A DNA stretch of 64,000 nucleotides from Coniferiporia sulphurascens (lineage: Eukaryota; Basidiomycota; Agaricomycetes; Hymenochaetales; Hymenochaetaceae): NCBI GenBank assembly GCA_002794785.1, contig NBBA01000023.1:1-64000 (forward strand), in the 5' to 3' direction. A program made the translations under genes and the position numbers. Position 1 is the stretch's first letter. The number at the start of each line of letters is the position of its first letter. This document shows positions 7,446 to 16,760 of this stretch, piece after piece. The notes beneath the pieces were generated by a model that searched no databases, had not been told where the DNA came from, and saw only the letters and a list, made by a program, of their open reading frames with translations.

Positions 7446-10400
7446 CTCTGGTCCTCAATGTCCCCACCATCCCCGGCTACATACCGGTCCTACCACCAGA
7501 AACCTGCCCTTGGGTAGTCACATATGTATCCAGAGCCCTCCCCCCCACCTCCTGGTCAATCCTCGGAGCCACTTCACACAGCACTGATGTACTGACGGTG
7601 GAGGTCCGATCCCAACTCACTCTCCGGGTATGCAACTACCACGGCATGCACCCCCCGGATCGAGAGAACGCCCCCCCTCAGTACCCAGGTGAGTCCTTCC
7701 TATTCTCACTCTCCTCGGGGCTAGCCACCACTCTACTTGTGGCAGGCGACTTCAACCATCGCCACCACACGTGGTCCGAATTCCCCGTCCCATGTCGAGA
7801 TGACTTGGGGGCCCAACCCCTTGATGACTTTTTTCATGGACATGGCCTAGCACCTGCCCATCTTCCTGACTCTGACTCATGACCCGATGGCAATCATCAT
7901 CGGTGTCCCATTGACATGATCTGGGCCCCACCTGCAGTCAACCCCGACTCTATCCTAGATTTGGCTACCTCTGACCCATCCTCACTGTCCAACCACACCA
8001 TCCTATGGTGGTCATTGCCGTTTCGGCCCCCCCCTCCTGTCCTAAAGACATGCCAGCTACTTCCAGCCGACAAGGAGGAATGGTCCAACATAGCCTTCCC
8101 TCTCCTTGAAGCAGCCTTCCACCTACCAGGGCTCGACACCCAGACCCTGGACATCAAAGCCAAAGCGGTCCTTGACTCAATGGTCACCGCCCTCTAGCCA
8201 TTCACCCACCTATCAAAGCCATCCAAAACGGAGGTCCCATGGTGGTCACCCCACTGCAAGACCCTTCTTTCCGCTATACAGATGGCCTCCACCCCCCTAC
8301 AGCGATCAGCAGCTCGACGCTCCTTCAAAAGAGGCGTGAGGACGGCCAAACGACAGTTCTACGCCGACCAAGCATCGGAAGCGGATGCCTCCAACATCTG
8401 GAACTGGGCCAAGCGTGGCCTAGGCAACCGACCCACCCCCATCCCCTCGCTGAAAAGGCGAGACGGCACCTTCACCCAAACAGACAACGAGAAAGGTGAG
8501 CTCTTCCGCAAAACTTTCTTCACAACCCCTCCACCCCAGGCAGCAGCCAACAACCCACCACCACCACACCAACCAGCTGCCCTGCCCATACTCCTCACAG
8601 AGCTTACAGGGGCACTGTCTGACACATCCAACTTGTCAGCTCCGAGCCTCTTGGGAATAGGCTATCGCCCCCTTAAATGGGTGGTGGATGCCTACCCCAA
8701 CGAGATACTTACACTTTTCAATGAATGCCTGCATTTAGGGCATCACCCCAAATGCTGGTGGACGGCAAAAGTAGTAATGCTCAGGAAGCCTAATAAGAAG
8801 GACCCATTCTCGCCATGTTCATACCAGCCCATCACCCTCAAGGAGACCCTAGGGAAACTCCTTGAGAAGATAATTGCTAACTGGCTCCAGTACCTCGCAA
8901 ACACAAGGGACTGGCTGCCACCTAACCAATACAGGGGGCATCAAGGCCATTCGGTCTATGATGCCGCCCAACACCTCCTACAGATAACGGAACGCGCCCA
9001 CTCCAAAGGCCGTGTCTGTTCAATCCTCACGGTCGACATTCAGGGTTTCCTTGACTCGGTACACCCCCAACTCCTCCACCAACAACTGTTGGACCTCGGT
9101 TGCACACCAGACATGGCCAACTGGTGTTTGTCCTTCATGACGGACCGGCAGGTGGCTGTCGCCTTCGACAGCACTACCCTCCCTACTGCCCCCAAACCCA
9201 ACTTCGGCACCCCTCAGGGATCACCCGTCTCCCCAATCCTGTCAACCATATTCGCAGGGGTGGTCCTCCAGCGCTTCCACCAAGCCGGCACCACCGCCCT
9301 AGCATATGTTAACGACCACTTACTTATTTGCGTAGGTCCCTCAGTGGCATCCAACTGCCGCACCTTAGCCCGTGCCTACCAACAACTCAACACCCTCTTC
9401 AGCTCTATTGGTCTCAACATCGAAGCCGCCAAGACTGAGTGCCTCCACTTTCACCCTCCCTGGTGATGCACTGGCTATGACAGCTGGGACACTGCTGGGG
9501 TACAAGTTGACCCTAACACCCTGATCTGCCCCTCAATCCCACTTAGGTGGCTGGGGATTTGGTGGGACCCGGGCCTCTCCTTCAAGCCCCACGTGGAGCA
9601 TATGCGCTCCAAGGGGCTGTCCACATTAGCTGCCCTCCGCATTTTGGGCAACACCCAACATGGAATCTCAGCCCTCCTCCTCCACCGCCTTTATACCTCC
9701 TGCATCTGTTCAGTCCTCGCATGGGGGGCACCGGTATGGTATCACGGCTGCCACCAAAAAACCCTGGTACACCACCTCCAGTCCATTCAAAACACGGCCT
9801 GCCACTGGATTCTGGGCATCTTCAAAGGTGCCTCCCCCCATTCTACAAATTTTCTTTGCTCAGTTCCCCCTCTCTCTTTTTACTTTGAATATATAAAGAC
9901 CACCCATTCCCTACGCCTCTGGTGCACCCCTCACTCTATTGGCCGTAAATTATTTAAAAACGTAGCTAACAGACCTTTCTCCCTTCCTCTACAGGTCTGA
10001 GCCCCCTGGGTTCAACAGGTCCCTGCATACACACATCCCCCATGGATGGATCCCCTGGCCTTCACTAAGGGTCAGGTTCATTTCACCACCCCCGCCACAC
10101 CGGTTAGCACAGATGTGCGAAAAGCATTTGTAGTGGCCACCTGCCAACTCGGCTCCACCCCCCACGTCCAGGTCTTCACGGATGGCTCCCACATGGACAA
10201 TAAGTCGGGCTCAGCCATCTGTGCCATGCTCAGCCACACCCGACTCCGGTCTCGCCGACTGGAGTCCCCCACCTGCGCCACCGCCACAGACGCCGAGGAA
10301 TTCTCCCTTGCCATGGCCCCAGGCTGGGTAGCATGCCGCCTTCCCGTGCAACTGCATGTTGCATCAGACATTTTCTTTCTGCCCGATTTGCTGACTGCCC

Positions 10401-11272
10401 TCCACCTTTTCCGCACCTGGGCTGCTGCCCCTGGCGCCCACCTCCTCCACATCTGGAAAGCGGGTGTGGAAACCCTGCTGGACTCGTACCCCCAGCTCAC
10501 CGTTCATTTTGTCTGGTGCCCTGGCCACTCGGACATCCCCAGTAATGAATGGGCTGACACGGAAGCGAAGCTAGCAACAGAGCTTCCCCCATCTGACCTC
10601 AAACCTTCCACCTCTGCACTAAAAGAAGTTGCCGTTCACACCCTCATGGAGCGGTGGACACTTTCGCTAGCCCACCCCCTCGCCTCAACTGCCGATAAGT
10701 ACCTGGCAGTTCACAGCCTCCCTTCACGCCGACCTCGAAAGCTGCTCATGCACTCGGTAGACCACCCTTGCAACGAGCTATCCGCAGTCACGCAGGTCCT
10801 CTGCTGCGCCGGTCCCTACGGGGGCTACTGGCTGAACTTTGACTCAGCCTACCATTGCAGGCATGGCCTGATCTCGCACTGCAGGTGGCACAACCACCCC
10901 CCATGGCCTGCACAGTTGACCGCCCACATCCTCGGCGGCTGCAGCACCTTCCACCTGTGGATACGATGCGTGTGGCCACCTCGGGACCCCCTCCCAGTCC
11001 ACCACTCAGAGTGGGCTGATGAAAACCGCCTCCTGATTCTGCGCCGCTGGCTTAGGCTAACAGGGCACCTGAACCGCCTCTCAGACTGCACTGCAGGCGC
11101 CATCAGGCTCTCCTTTGCCACGATGGACCTAGACGGCCACCCTACCAACGAAGATATGGACCTGGACCTCCTAAGGGACTACATGCATTGTATGCTCAGA
11201 CCTCGAACTTGGGACTTGGACCCAGCCCTTATGGAGCTATCAGGTATGCTCCCCCCCTTTCTGCTCGAATAG
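7446..11272 (+). pseudogene. ORF2 of A1-S (endonuclease part, RT, RNase H, C-terminal domain)
   Basis: One reading frame runs the whole length with no frameshift, interrupted only by TGA at 7880, TAG at 8195, TGA at 9464 and TGA at 9998. Domains in order: distal APE endonuclease with VAGDFNHRHHTWSE (7738-7780) and a downstream SNHTIL; RT with LLEKIIANWLQYL, LTVDIQGFLDSVHP (motif A), GTPQGSPVSPIL (motif B) and AYVNDH (motif C, 9301-9318); RNase H with VFTDGSHMDNKSG, TDAEEFSLAM and CPGHSDIPSNEWAD; then the Cys/His C-terminal module to 11272. The usual YVDD is YVND, which should abolish RT. The endonuclease N-terminus (WN and QE residues) is lost with the LTR1 deletion. Confidence 0.85.
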
Positions 11273-11588
11273 TGACTGCCCTTCGGATTCCTCTGGATAC
11301 GTCTTGGCCGGCACTCTCACCCTCCCTTTCCAGTTCTAAGCTTCTTACCTTTACCTGCCCTTATCCACTTGGTATGTTCGTAGCGACATGTATCCCTCCT
11401 TCCCTTGTTTTCTTACTCAATAGGGGCTCTACACACATCGGCACCCTTAGGGGAGCAGAGCCCCTGCCCAGTTTTGTGCAATGTGCAATGACAGGTGCCT
11501 CCGTTGTTATGTAGTTAGGGCCCCCCCTTCGGGGGGGCAGCTTGTAATTATGTAATACTGCAGGAATAATAATAATAATAATAATAAA
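11273..11588 (+). other. 3' UTR and tail of A1-S
   Basis: It runs from the ORF2 stop (TAG at 11270-11272) through GGATTCCTCTGGATACG, the GCCCCCCC/GGGGGGGC hairpin at 11520-11538 and CTTGTAATTATGTAATACTG to an AATAAT repeat ending in A's. It is colinear with 882-1200 and with the reverse complement of 56297-56612. Confidence 0.85.
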
Positions 11589-13187
11589 ATTATCTTTTCG
11601 AGGAGTTTCCCTAGGGTCTCCTTGAGGGTGATGGGCCAGTAAGAACATGGCGAAAAAGGGTCCTTCTTGTTTGGCTTCCAAAGCATCACCACCTTTGCCA
11701 CCTGCCAGCACTCAGGGTGGTGCCCCAAGCACAACAGTTGTTGAAAAGTGAAAGAGTCTCATCAGGGTAGGCATCCACCACCCATTTCAGGGGGCGGTAG
11801 CCTATTCCCAAGAGGCCCAGAGCCAACAAGTTGGAGGTGTTGGACAGTGCCCCCATAAGCTCCGAAAGGAGTATGGGTGGGGCAGCTGGGTGGGGTGGTG
11901 GTGGCGGGGTGTTGGCCACTGCATGTGGTGGGGGGGCATGAAGAAGGTTTCATGGAAGAGCTCACCTTTCTCATCATCCATCTGGGTGAAGGAGCCATCT
12001 CGCCATTTGAGCGAGGGGATAGGGGTGGGTTGGTTGCCGAGGCCGCGCTTGGCCCAGTTCCAGATGTTGGAGGCATCCGCTTCCAATGCTTGGTCAGTGT
12101 AGAACTGCCGTTTGGCCGTCCTGACGCCCCTTTTGAAGGCACATCAAGCTGATGATTGCTGGAGGGGGGTGGTGGCTGTCGAGATTGCCATTAGGAGGGT
12201 CTTACAGTGGGGTGACCACCATGGGACTTCCATTTTCGATGGTTTTGAGAGACGGGTGAATGGCTGGAGGGCAGAGACCATTGCATCTATGACTGCTTTG
12301 GCTTTGATGTCCAGGGCATGGGTGTTGAGCCCCGGGAGATGGAAGGCTGCTTCAAGGAGAGGGAAGGCAATATCGGTCCATTCCTCCTTGTCAGCTGGGA
12401 GTAGCTGGCGGGTTTTTAAGACCGGAGGGGGGGGTCGAAATGGCAGTGACCACCGTAGGATGGTGTGGTCAGACAGTGGGGAAGGGTCAGAGGTAGCCAA
12501 ATCTAGAATAGAGTTGGGGTTGACCGTGGGTGGGGCCCAGATCATGTCAATGGGGCACTGACGATGATTGCTGTCAGGCTGTGAATCAGAGTCAGGAAGG
12601 TGGGCAGGCGCCAGGCCATGCCCACGGAAATAGTCATCGAGGGGTTGCGCCCCCAAATCATCTCTTCATGGGATGGGGAAGTCGGACCATGTGTGGTGGC
12701 GACAGTTGAAGTCACCTGCCACAAGTAAAGTGGTGGCCAGTTCTGAGGAGAGTGAAAAAAGAAAGGACTCACCTGGGTACTGGGGGGAGGCGTTCTCTCG
12801 ATCTGGAGGGTGCATGCCATAGTAGTTGCACACCCGGAGGGTGAGTTGGGATCGTACCTCCACCATCAGAATGTCGGTGCTGTGGGACACAGCTCCGAGG
12901 ATCGACCATGAAGTAGGGGGGAGGACCCTGGATATGTACATGACTACCTGGGGGCGAACCTCTGGTGGTAGAACAGGAACATATCCTGGGATGGTAGGGA
13001 CGTTGAAGACCGGGGTGCTGGTTGGGTTGGTGAGCAAGGGTTGCAGCCCTATTTGGTACCAGGGCAGTTCCTGGATAAGAATTAGGTGTGGTGGGGAGGG
13101 GTCAGTTGTAAGGACAGGGATTAGGGAATGTATTGCCACAAGTGAGCAGGCAGCATTCCACTGCAAGATAGAGAGCATCTCTATCAT
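11589..13187 (-). pseudogene. ORF2 5' half of A1-H (endonuclease and N-terminal RT)
   Basis: In minus-strand order from 13187: MIEMLSILQWNAACSL with the metal-binding Asn of APE-type endonucleases, LILIQELPWYQIG (catalytic Glu), VAGDFNCRHHTWSD, LSDHTILRWSLP (the SDH motif), NIWNWAKRGLGN, WVVDAYPDE, and the RT start ITLKETLGKLLEKII. It is cut there at 11589 by the tail of A1-S. Frames are disturbed near 12660, 12142 and 11900. The start overlaps the ORF1 stop by the 4-nt ATGA at 13184-13187. Confidence 0.8.
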
Positions 13188-13753
13188 ATTTCCTCCATCT
13201 GTTCATTGGTGGGGTTGGCAGTGAGGGCCTCTTCAATTTGGCAGTAGCACCTCTTCTTAGGGCAGGGTGGCAGGGTGGCAGGGTGGTTGCCTTTGCAGTT
13301 GACACATTGGTGGGGGTGGGGACATGTGTCGCCTTCAGGCACTGCATCAGTTGCGCAGTGGGCGCACAATTTGCAGTGATTGTGGGTCAAGTGGGCACCC
13401 ATGCAGTCAGCACAACAAGGTTGGGCTCGGCAGCCCTTGGTTCCATGGCCGAGGCCCTGGCACCGCTCACATTGGGTGAGGGTGGGGTGGACGGGTGGGA
13501 CCGAGAGGCAGAGGGCAGATCCGAACATCCAGATGCAGGGCCTCTTGAGGAGGCATTTGCAGATGGAACCATTGGGGTCAACAAAGGAGAAGACCACTGG
13601 GCACCTGTCGAGCATCGGCAGGCGGTCCTTGGTGGCAGCGAAGTGTGGGGTGACTACAAAGTCGAGGTTGTGGAGTGCTGGGTTGTGCCAGATTTCAGCC
13701 ATGAGGGCCTTCTCAGTGATGGTGTGTCTGTTCTGGCCGAACAAGAAGTCCTT
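13184..13753 (-). pseudogene. ORF1 C-terminal part of A1-H (zinc knuckles)
   Basis: It runs from ...KDFLFGQNRHTITEKALMAE through RPCIWMFGSALCLSVPPVHP to the knuckles: CERCQGLGHGTKGC (C-x2-C-x4-H-x4-C), CADCMGAHLTHNHCKLC and CVNCKGNHPATLPPC (C-x2-C-x3-H-x6-C). The ending is NEQMEEI, with the stop in the ATGA overlap. The N-terminal part continues at 15978 after the inserted copy A1-I; joining across it restores KDFLFGQN. Confidence 0.85.
13739..13753. repeat. Target-site duplication of A1-I (pair: 15963-15977)
   Basis: GAACAAGAAGTCCTT occurs at 13739-13753 and again, 15/15 identical, at 15963-15977, exactly bracketing the minus copy A1-I. The interrupted ORF1 of A1-H rejoins at this word (codons for KDFLF). 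Identity of the pair suggests a relatively recent event. Confidence 0.9.
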
Positions 13754-15962
13754 TTTTAATTTTAATTTTATTATTCCTGCAGTATTACATAATTACAAGC
13801 TGCCCCCCCCGAAGGGGGGGCCCTAACTACATAACAATGGAGGCACCTGTCATTGTGCATCGCACAAAACTGGGCGGGGGCTCTGCTCCCCGAAGGGTGC
13901 CGAAGTGTGAAGAGCCCCTATTTAGTAAGGGTAACGTGAGAGGGAGGAATACATATTGCTACGAACCAACCATGCAGTTAAGGGCAGGTTAAAGTAAGAA
14001 GCTTAGAAATGAAAAGGGAGGGCAAGAGCGCTGGCCAAGACATATCCGTAGGATTTCGAAAGGCAGTCGCTAGTCAGAAGGGAAAGGAGGGAGTGTACCT
14101 GATAGCTCCAAAAGGGCTGGGTCTGAGTCCCGGGTTCGTAGTCCAAGCATATGATGCATGTATTCCTGTAGGAGGTCCAGGTCCATATCCTCATTGGTGG
14201 GGTGGCCGTCTAGGTCCATTGCGGCAAATGATAGCCGGATGGCGCCTGCGGCATGGTCAGAGAGGCAGTTTAGGTGTCCCGTTAGCTTCAGCCAGCGGTG
14301 CAGAACCGGGAGGCAGTTTTCGTCAGCCCATTCTGAATGGTGGACTGGGAGAGGGTCATGAGGTGGCCACATGCGTCGTATCCATGGGTGGAAGGTGCTG
14401 CAGCCGCCGAGGATGTGGGCGGTCGACTGTGTGGGCCATGGGGGGTGGTTGTGCCACCTGCAGTGCGAAATCAGGCCATGCCTGCGTCAGTAGGCTGAGT
14501 CAAAACTCAGCCAGTATCCCCCATAGGGACCAGCACGGCAGAGGACCTGCGCGACTGCAGATAGCTCTTTGCGTGGGTGGTCGACCAAATGCATGAGCAG
14601 CTTTCGTGGTCGGCGGGATGGGAGGCCGTGTACCACCAAGTATTTGTCAGCGGTTGAGGCAAGGGGGTGGGCCAGTGAGAGAGTCCACCGCTCCATGAGG
14701 GTGCGGACGGCTGCCTCCTTTAGTGCGGAGGTGGATGGTTTGAGGTCGGATGGTGGGAGCTCTGTTGCTAGTTTCGCCTCTGTGTCAGCCCATTCATTAC
14801 CAGGGATGTCCGAGTGACTGGGACACCATACAAAATGGACGGTGAGCTGGGGGAACGAGTCCAACAGAGTCTCCACACCCACTTTCCAGATGTGCAGGAG
14901 GTGGGCACTGGGGGCAGCCTTCCATGTTTGAAAGAGGTGCAATGCAGTCAGCAAATTGGACAGGAAGAAAATGTCCGATGCGACATGCAGTTGCACTGGG
15001 AGGCGGTGTGCTACCCATCCCGGGGCCGTGGCGAGGGAGAACTCCTCGGCATCTGTGGCTGTGGCGCAGTTGGGGGACTCCAGTCTTTGTGACCAGAGGC
15101 GAGTGGGACCCAGCATTGCACAGATGGCCGAGCCTGACTTGTTGTTGATGCAGGAGCTGTCTGTGAACACTTGGACATGTGGGGTGGAGCCCAGGGCATG
15201 CACAGCTCTCACAAATTGCTTGCAGGTGTCGGCTCTGACTGGGGTGACGGGAGTGGTGAAGTGGACTCGGCCTTTGGTGAAGGCCAGGGGGTCCGTCCAT
15301 GGGGGATGCGTGTATGCAGGGACTTGTTGAACCCAGGGGGCTTGGACCTGCAGAGAAAGGGAAAAAGGTCTGTTAGCTATGTTTTTAAATAATTTACGGC
15401 CAATAGAGTGAGGGGTGCGCCAGAGGCGCAGAGAATGGGTAGTCTTTATGTACTCGAAATAGAAAGAAAGGGGGGGAATGGAGCAGAGGAAATTTGTGGA
15501 ATGGGGGGAGGCGCCTTTGAAGACACCTAATATCCAGCAGCAGGCTGTGTTTTGCACAGCCTGGAGGCGGTTTACCAGGGTTTTTTGGTGGCAGCCATGG
15601 TACCACACTGGCGCTCCCCATGACAGGACCGAGCGGACGCAGGAGGTGTATAGGTGGCAGAGGAGGAGGGCTGAGATTCCGCATTGGGTGTTGCCCAGTA
15701 TGCAGAGGGCTGCGAGAGTGGACAGTCCCTTGGAGTGCATGTGCTCGACATGGGGCTTGAAGGAGAGGTCTAGGTCCCACCATATCCCCAGCCACCGCAG
15801 TGGGATTGAGGGGTGGATCAGGGTGTTGGGGTCGACCTGTACCCCGGCTGTGTCCCAGCCGTCATAGCTGGTGCATCGCCGAGGGGGGCGAAAATGGATA
15901 CACTCCGTCTTGGCCGCTTCGATGTTGAGTCTGATGGTGCCAAAGAGGGTGTCGAGTTGTTG
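13754..15962 (-). mobile_element. LINE copy A1-I, 5'-truncated, nested in A1-H ORF1
   Basis: It contains tail (13754-13780), hairpin, 3' UTR, then ORF2 from its stop at 14070 back to the distal RT (QQLDTLFGTIRLNIEAAKTE), where it is truncated at 15962. Perfect 15-bp target duplications flank it. It is an ordinary 5'-truncated LINE insertion, nested in another minus copy in the same orientation. Confidence 0.92.
14070..15962 (-). pseudogene. ORF2 of A1-I (distal RT, RNase H, C-terminal domain)
   Basis: Well preserved. A single frame is open from 15962 down to a TGA at 14487 where other copies read Arg (FDSAYRCRHG), and then to the normal stop at 14070. It contains DPNTLIHPSIPLRWLGIWWD and GAPVWYHGCHQKTL (post-RT thumb), RNase H VFTDSSCINNKSGSAICAM, TDAEEFSLATAPGW, FFLSNLLTALHLF (Asp changed to Asn in this motif) and CPSHSDIPGNEWADTE, then the C-terminal module. 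The RT catalytic core is missing by truncation. Confidence 0.85.
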
Positions 15963-16400
15963 GAACAAGAAGTCCTTGCACAGCACCATTGAGATGTGGA
16001 GGGCAGACCGGGGGCAGACTCTGGAGGGGGTCAGGGAGAAGGTGGTTGGGATAGTGATTCCTGCCACAATGCACTCTGTGCACATGTGGGAAGCATAGGC
16101 CATGGAGTGACGATCAATGATCGTTTCTGTGGTCGGGTTAGCCAAGGATGGGCATGCCGCAAATGTGGTCATGATGTTCCCCTTCACATTATATGAAGAG
16201 GACAGGACCGGGACTTGGTCTGTGGTGGGGAGGGAGGCGAAGAACTCACGGGACATCTTTGTCAGGGCCATTGCTGACTTCTGATTCTTGGCCTGTATGC
16301 TGACGGTTGGTGTGAGGACCAAGGTTGGGTCCTTGGTGTACATTGTGGGTGGGGGGGGCACCTTACACTGGCACTTCTTCTTCTTCTGCACCGGGTGCAC
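14487..16400 (-). other. Spurious 637-codon gag-RT fusion frame across an insertion junction
   Basis: This open frame begins in A1-H ORF1 (KKKKCQCKVPPPPTM, then SMVLCKDFLF) and switches at 15962/15963 to the truncated RT of A1-I (QQLDTLFGT). It looks like a novel fusion protein. The 15-bp target duplication lies exactly at the switch, so the frame is an accidental product of nested insertion. Its first codons (from 16400) also come from a third copy, A1-P, in antisense. Confidence 0.85.
15978..16397 (-). pseudogene. ORF1 central part of A1-H
   Basis: The minus strand encodes KKKKCQCKVPPPPTMYTKDPT, then SREFFASLPTTDQVPVLSSS, NVKGNIMTTFAACPS, TTETIIDRHSMAYASHMCTE and RPRSALHISMVLCKDFLF, colinear with 20766-22442 and 60607-61776. 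It continues at 13753. On the right it stops at CACCCGGTGCAG, where plus-strand ORF1 sequence of A1-P begins. The N-terminal third is therefore missing and should lie beyond the 3' end of A1-P, outside the window. Confidence 0.8.
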
Positions 16401-16433
16401 AACCCAGCACTCTTCAACCTCGACTTTGTAGTC
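16398..16433 (+). pseudogene. First piece of A1-P: ORF1 fragment, plus strand
   Basis: Thirty-six bases encode HNPALFNLDFVV in plus orientation, the ORF1 segment that reads HNPALHNLDFVVTPHFAA elsewhere. It continues in frame at 28076 (DFVVAPHFTTTKNHL) after A1-M is removed. This is the leftmost piece of the plus copy that hosts most of the right part of the window. Its 5' part is absent, so A1-P was probably 5'-truncated when it inserted into A1-H. Confidence 0.75.
16422..16433. repeat. Target-site duplication of A1-M (pair: 28076-28087)
   Basis: GACTTTGTAGTC at 16422-16433 pairs with GACTTCGTAGTT at 28076-28087: 10 of 12 identical, both differences C/T, one of them in a CpG. Both encode DFVV of A1-P ORF1 in plus sense, and they bracket A1-M precisely. 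Confidence 0.85.
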
Positions 16434-16760
16434 TTTTTTTATTTTTTTATTTTTTTATTTATTATTATTCCTGCAGTATTACATAATTACAAGCTGCCCC
16501 CCGAAGGGGGGGCCCTAACTACATAACAACAGAGGTGCCCGTCATTGCACATTGCACAAAACTGGGTGGGGGTTCTGCTCCCTGAAGGGCACCGGCATGT
16601 GAAGAGCCCCTATTAAGTAGGAAACTTGGGAGAGGGGGGATACATATCGCTATGAACTGACCAAGCGGGCAAGGGCAGGCAAAGTAAGAAGCTTAGAAGA
16701 GAGAAAGGGATGGCGAGAGCGCCGGCCAAGACGTATTCATAGGAATTCGAAAGGCAGGCT

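Larger units (their letters stand above)
5699..11588 (+). mobile_element. LINE copy A1-S, 5'- and 3'-complete, with LTR1 and a 1.1-kb internal loss
   Basis: It starts at the family 5' terminus CATCCTTCTTGACC, with a 58-nt leader, ORF1, a solo LTR, ORF2, 3' UTR, hairpin (11520-11538) and AATAAT tail. Without the LTR it is 5331 bp, about 1.1 kb less than A1-V and A1-M (6433 and 6437 bp). The loss is exactly at the LTR. No matching target duplication was found: the left flank ends CTGATAGCTC and the right flank is ATTATCTTTTCG. Confidence 0.9.

Noticed and set aside
13238..13759. Long open frames opposite ORF1 and ORF2 (for example 13238-13759 plus strand, 7.5 kb of similar shadows elsewhere)
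   Set aside because: They are antisense shadows of GC-rich coding sequence; the sense frames carry the conserved knuckle and catalytic motifs.
14487..16400. Novel gag-RT fusion gene
   Set aside because: The joint coincides with a perfect 15-bp target duplication, so it is a nested-insertion artefact.
16380..16440. Twin-priming 5' inversion at the minus-to-plus ORF1 switch
   Set aside because: Twin priming would place non-overlapping upstream sequence in the inverted part; here the inverted part overlaps the downstream piece and spans ORF1 to RT, so two separate copies fit better.
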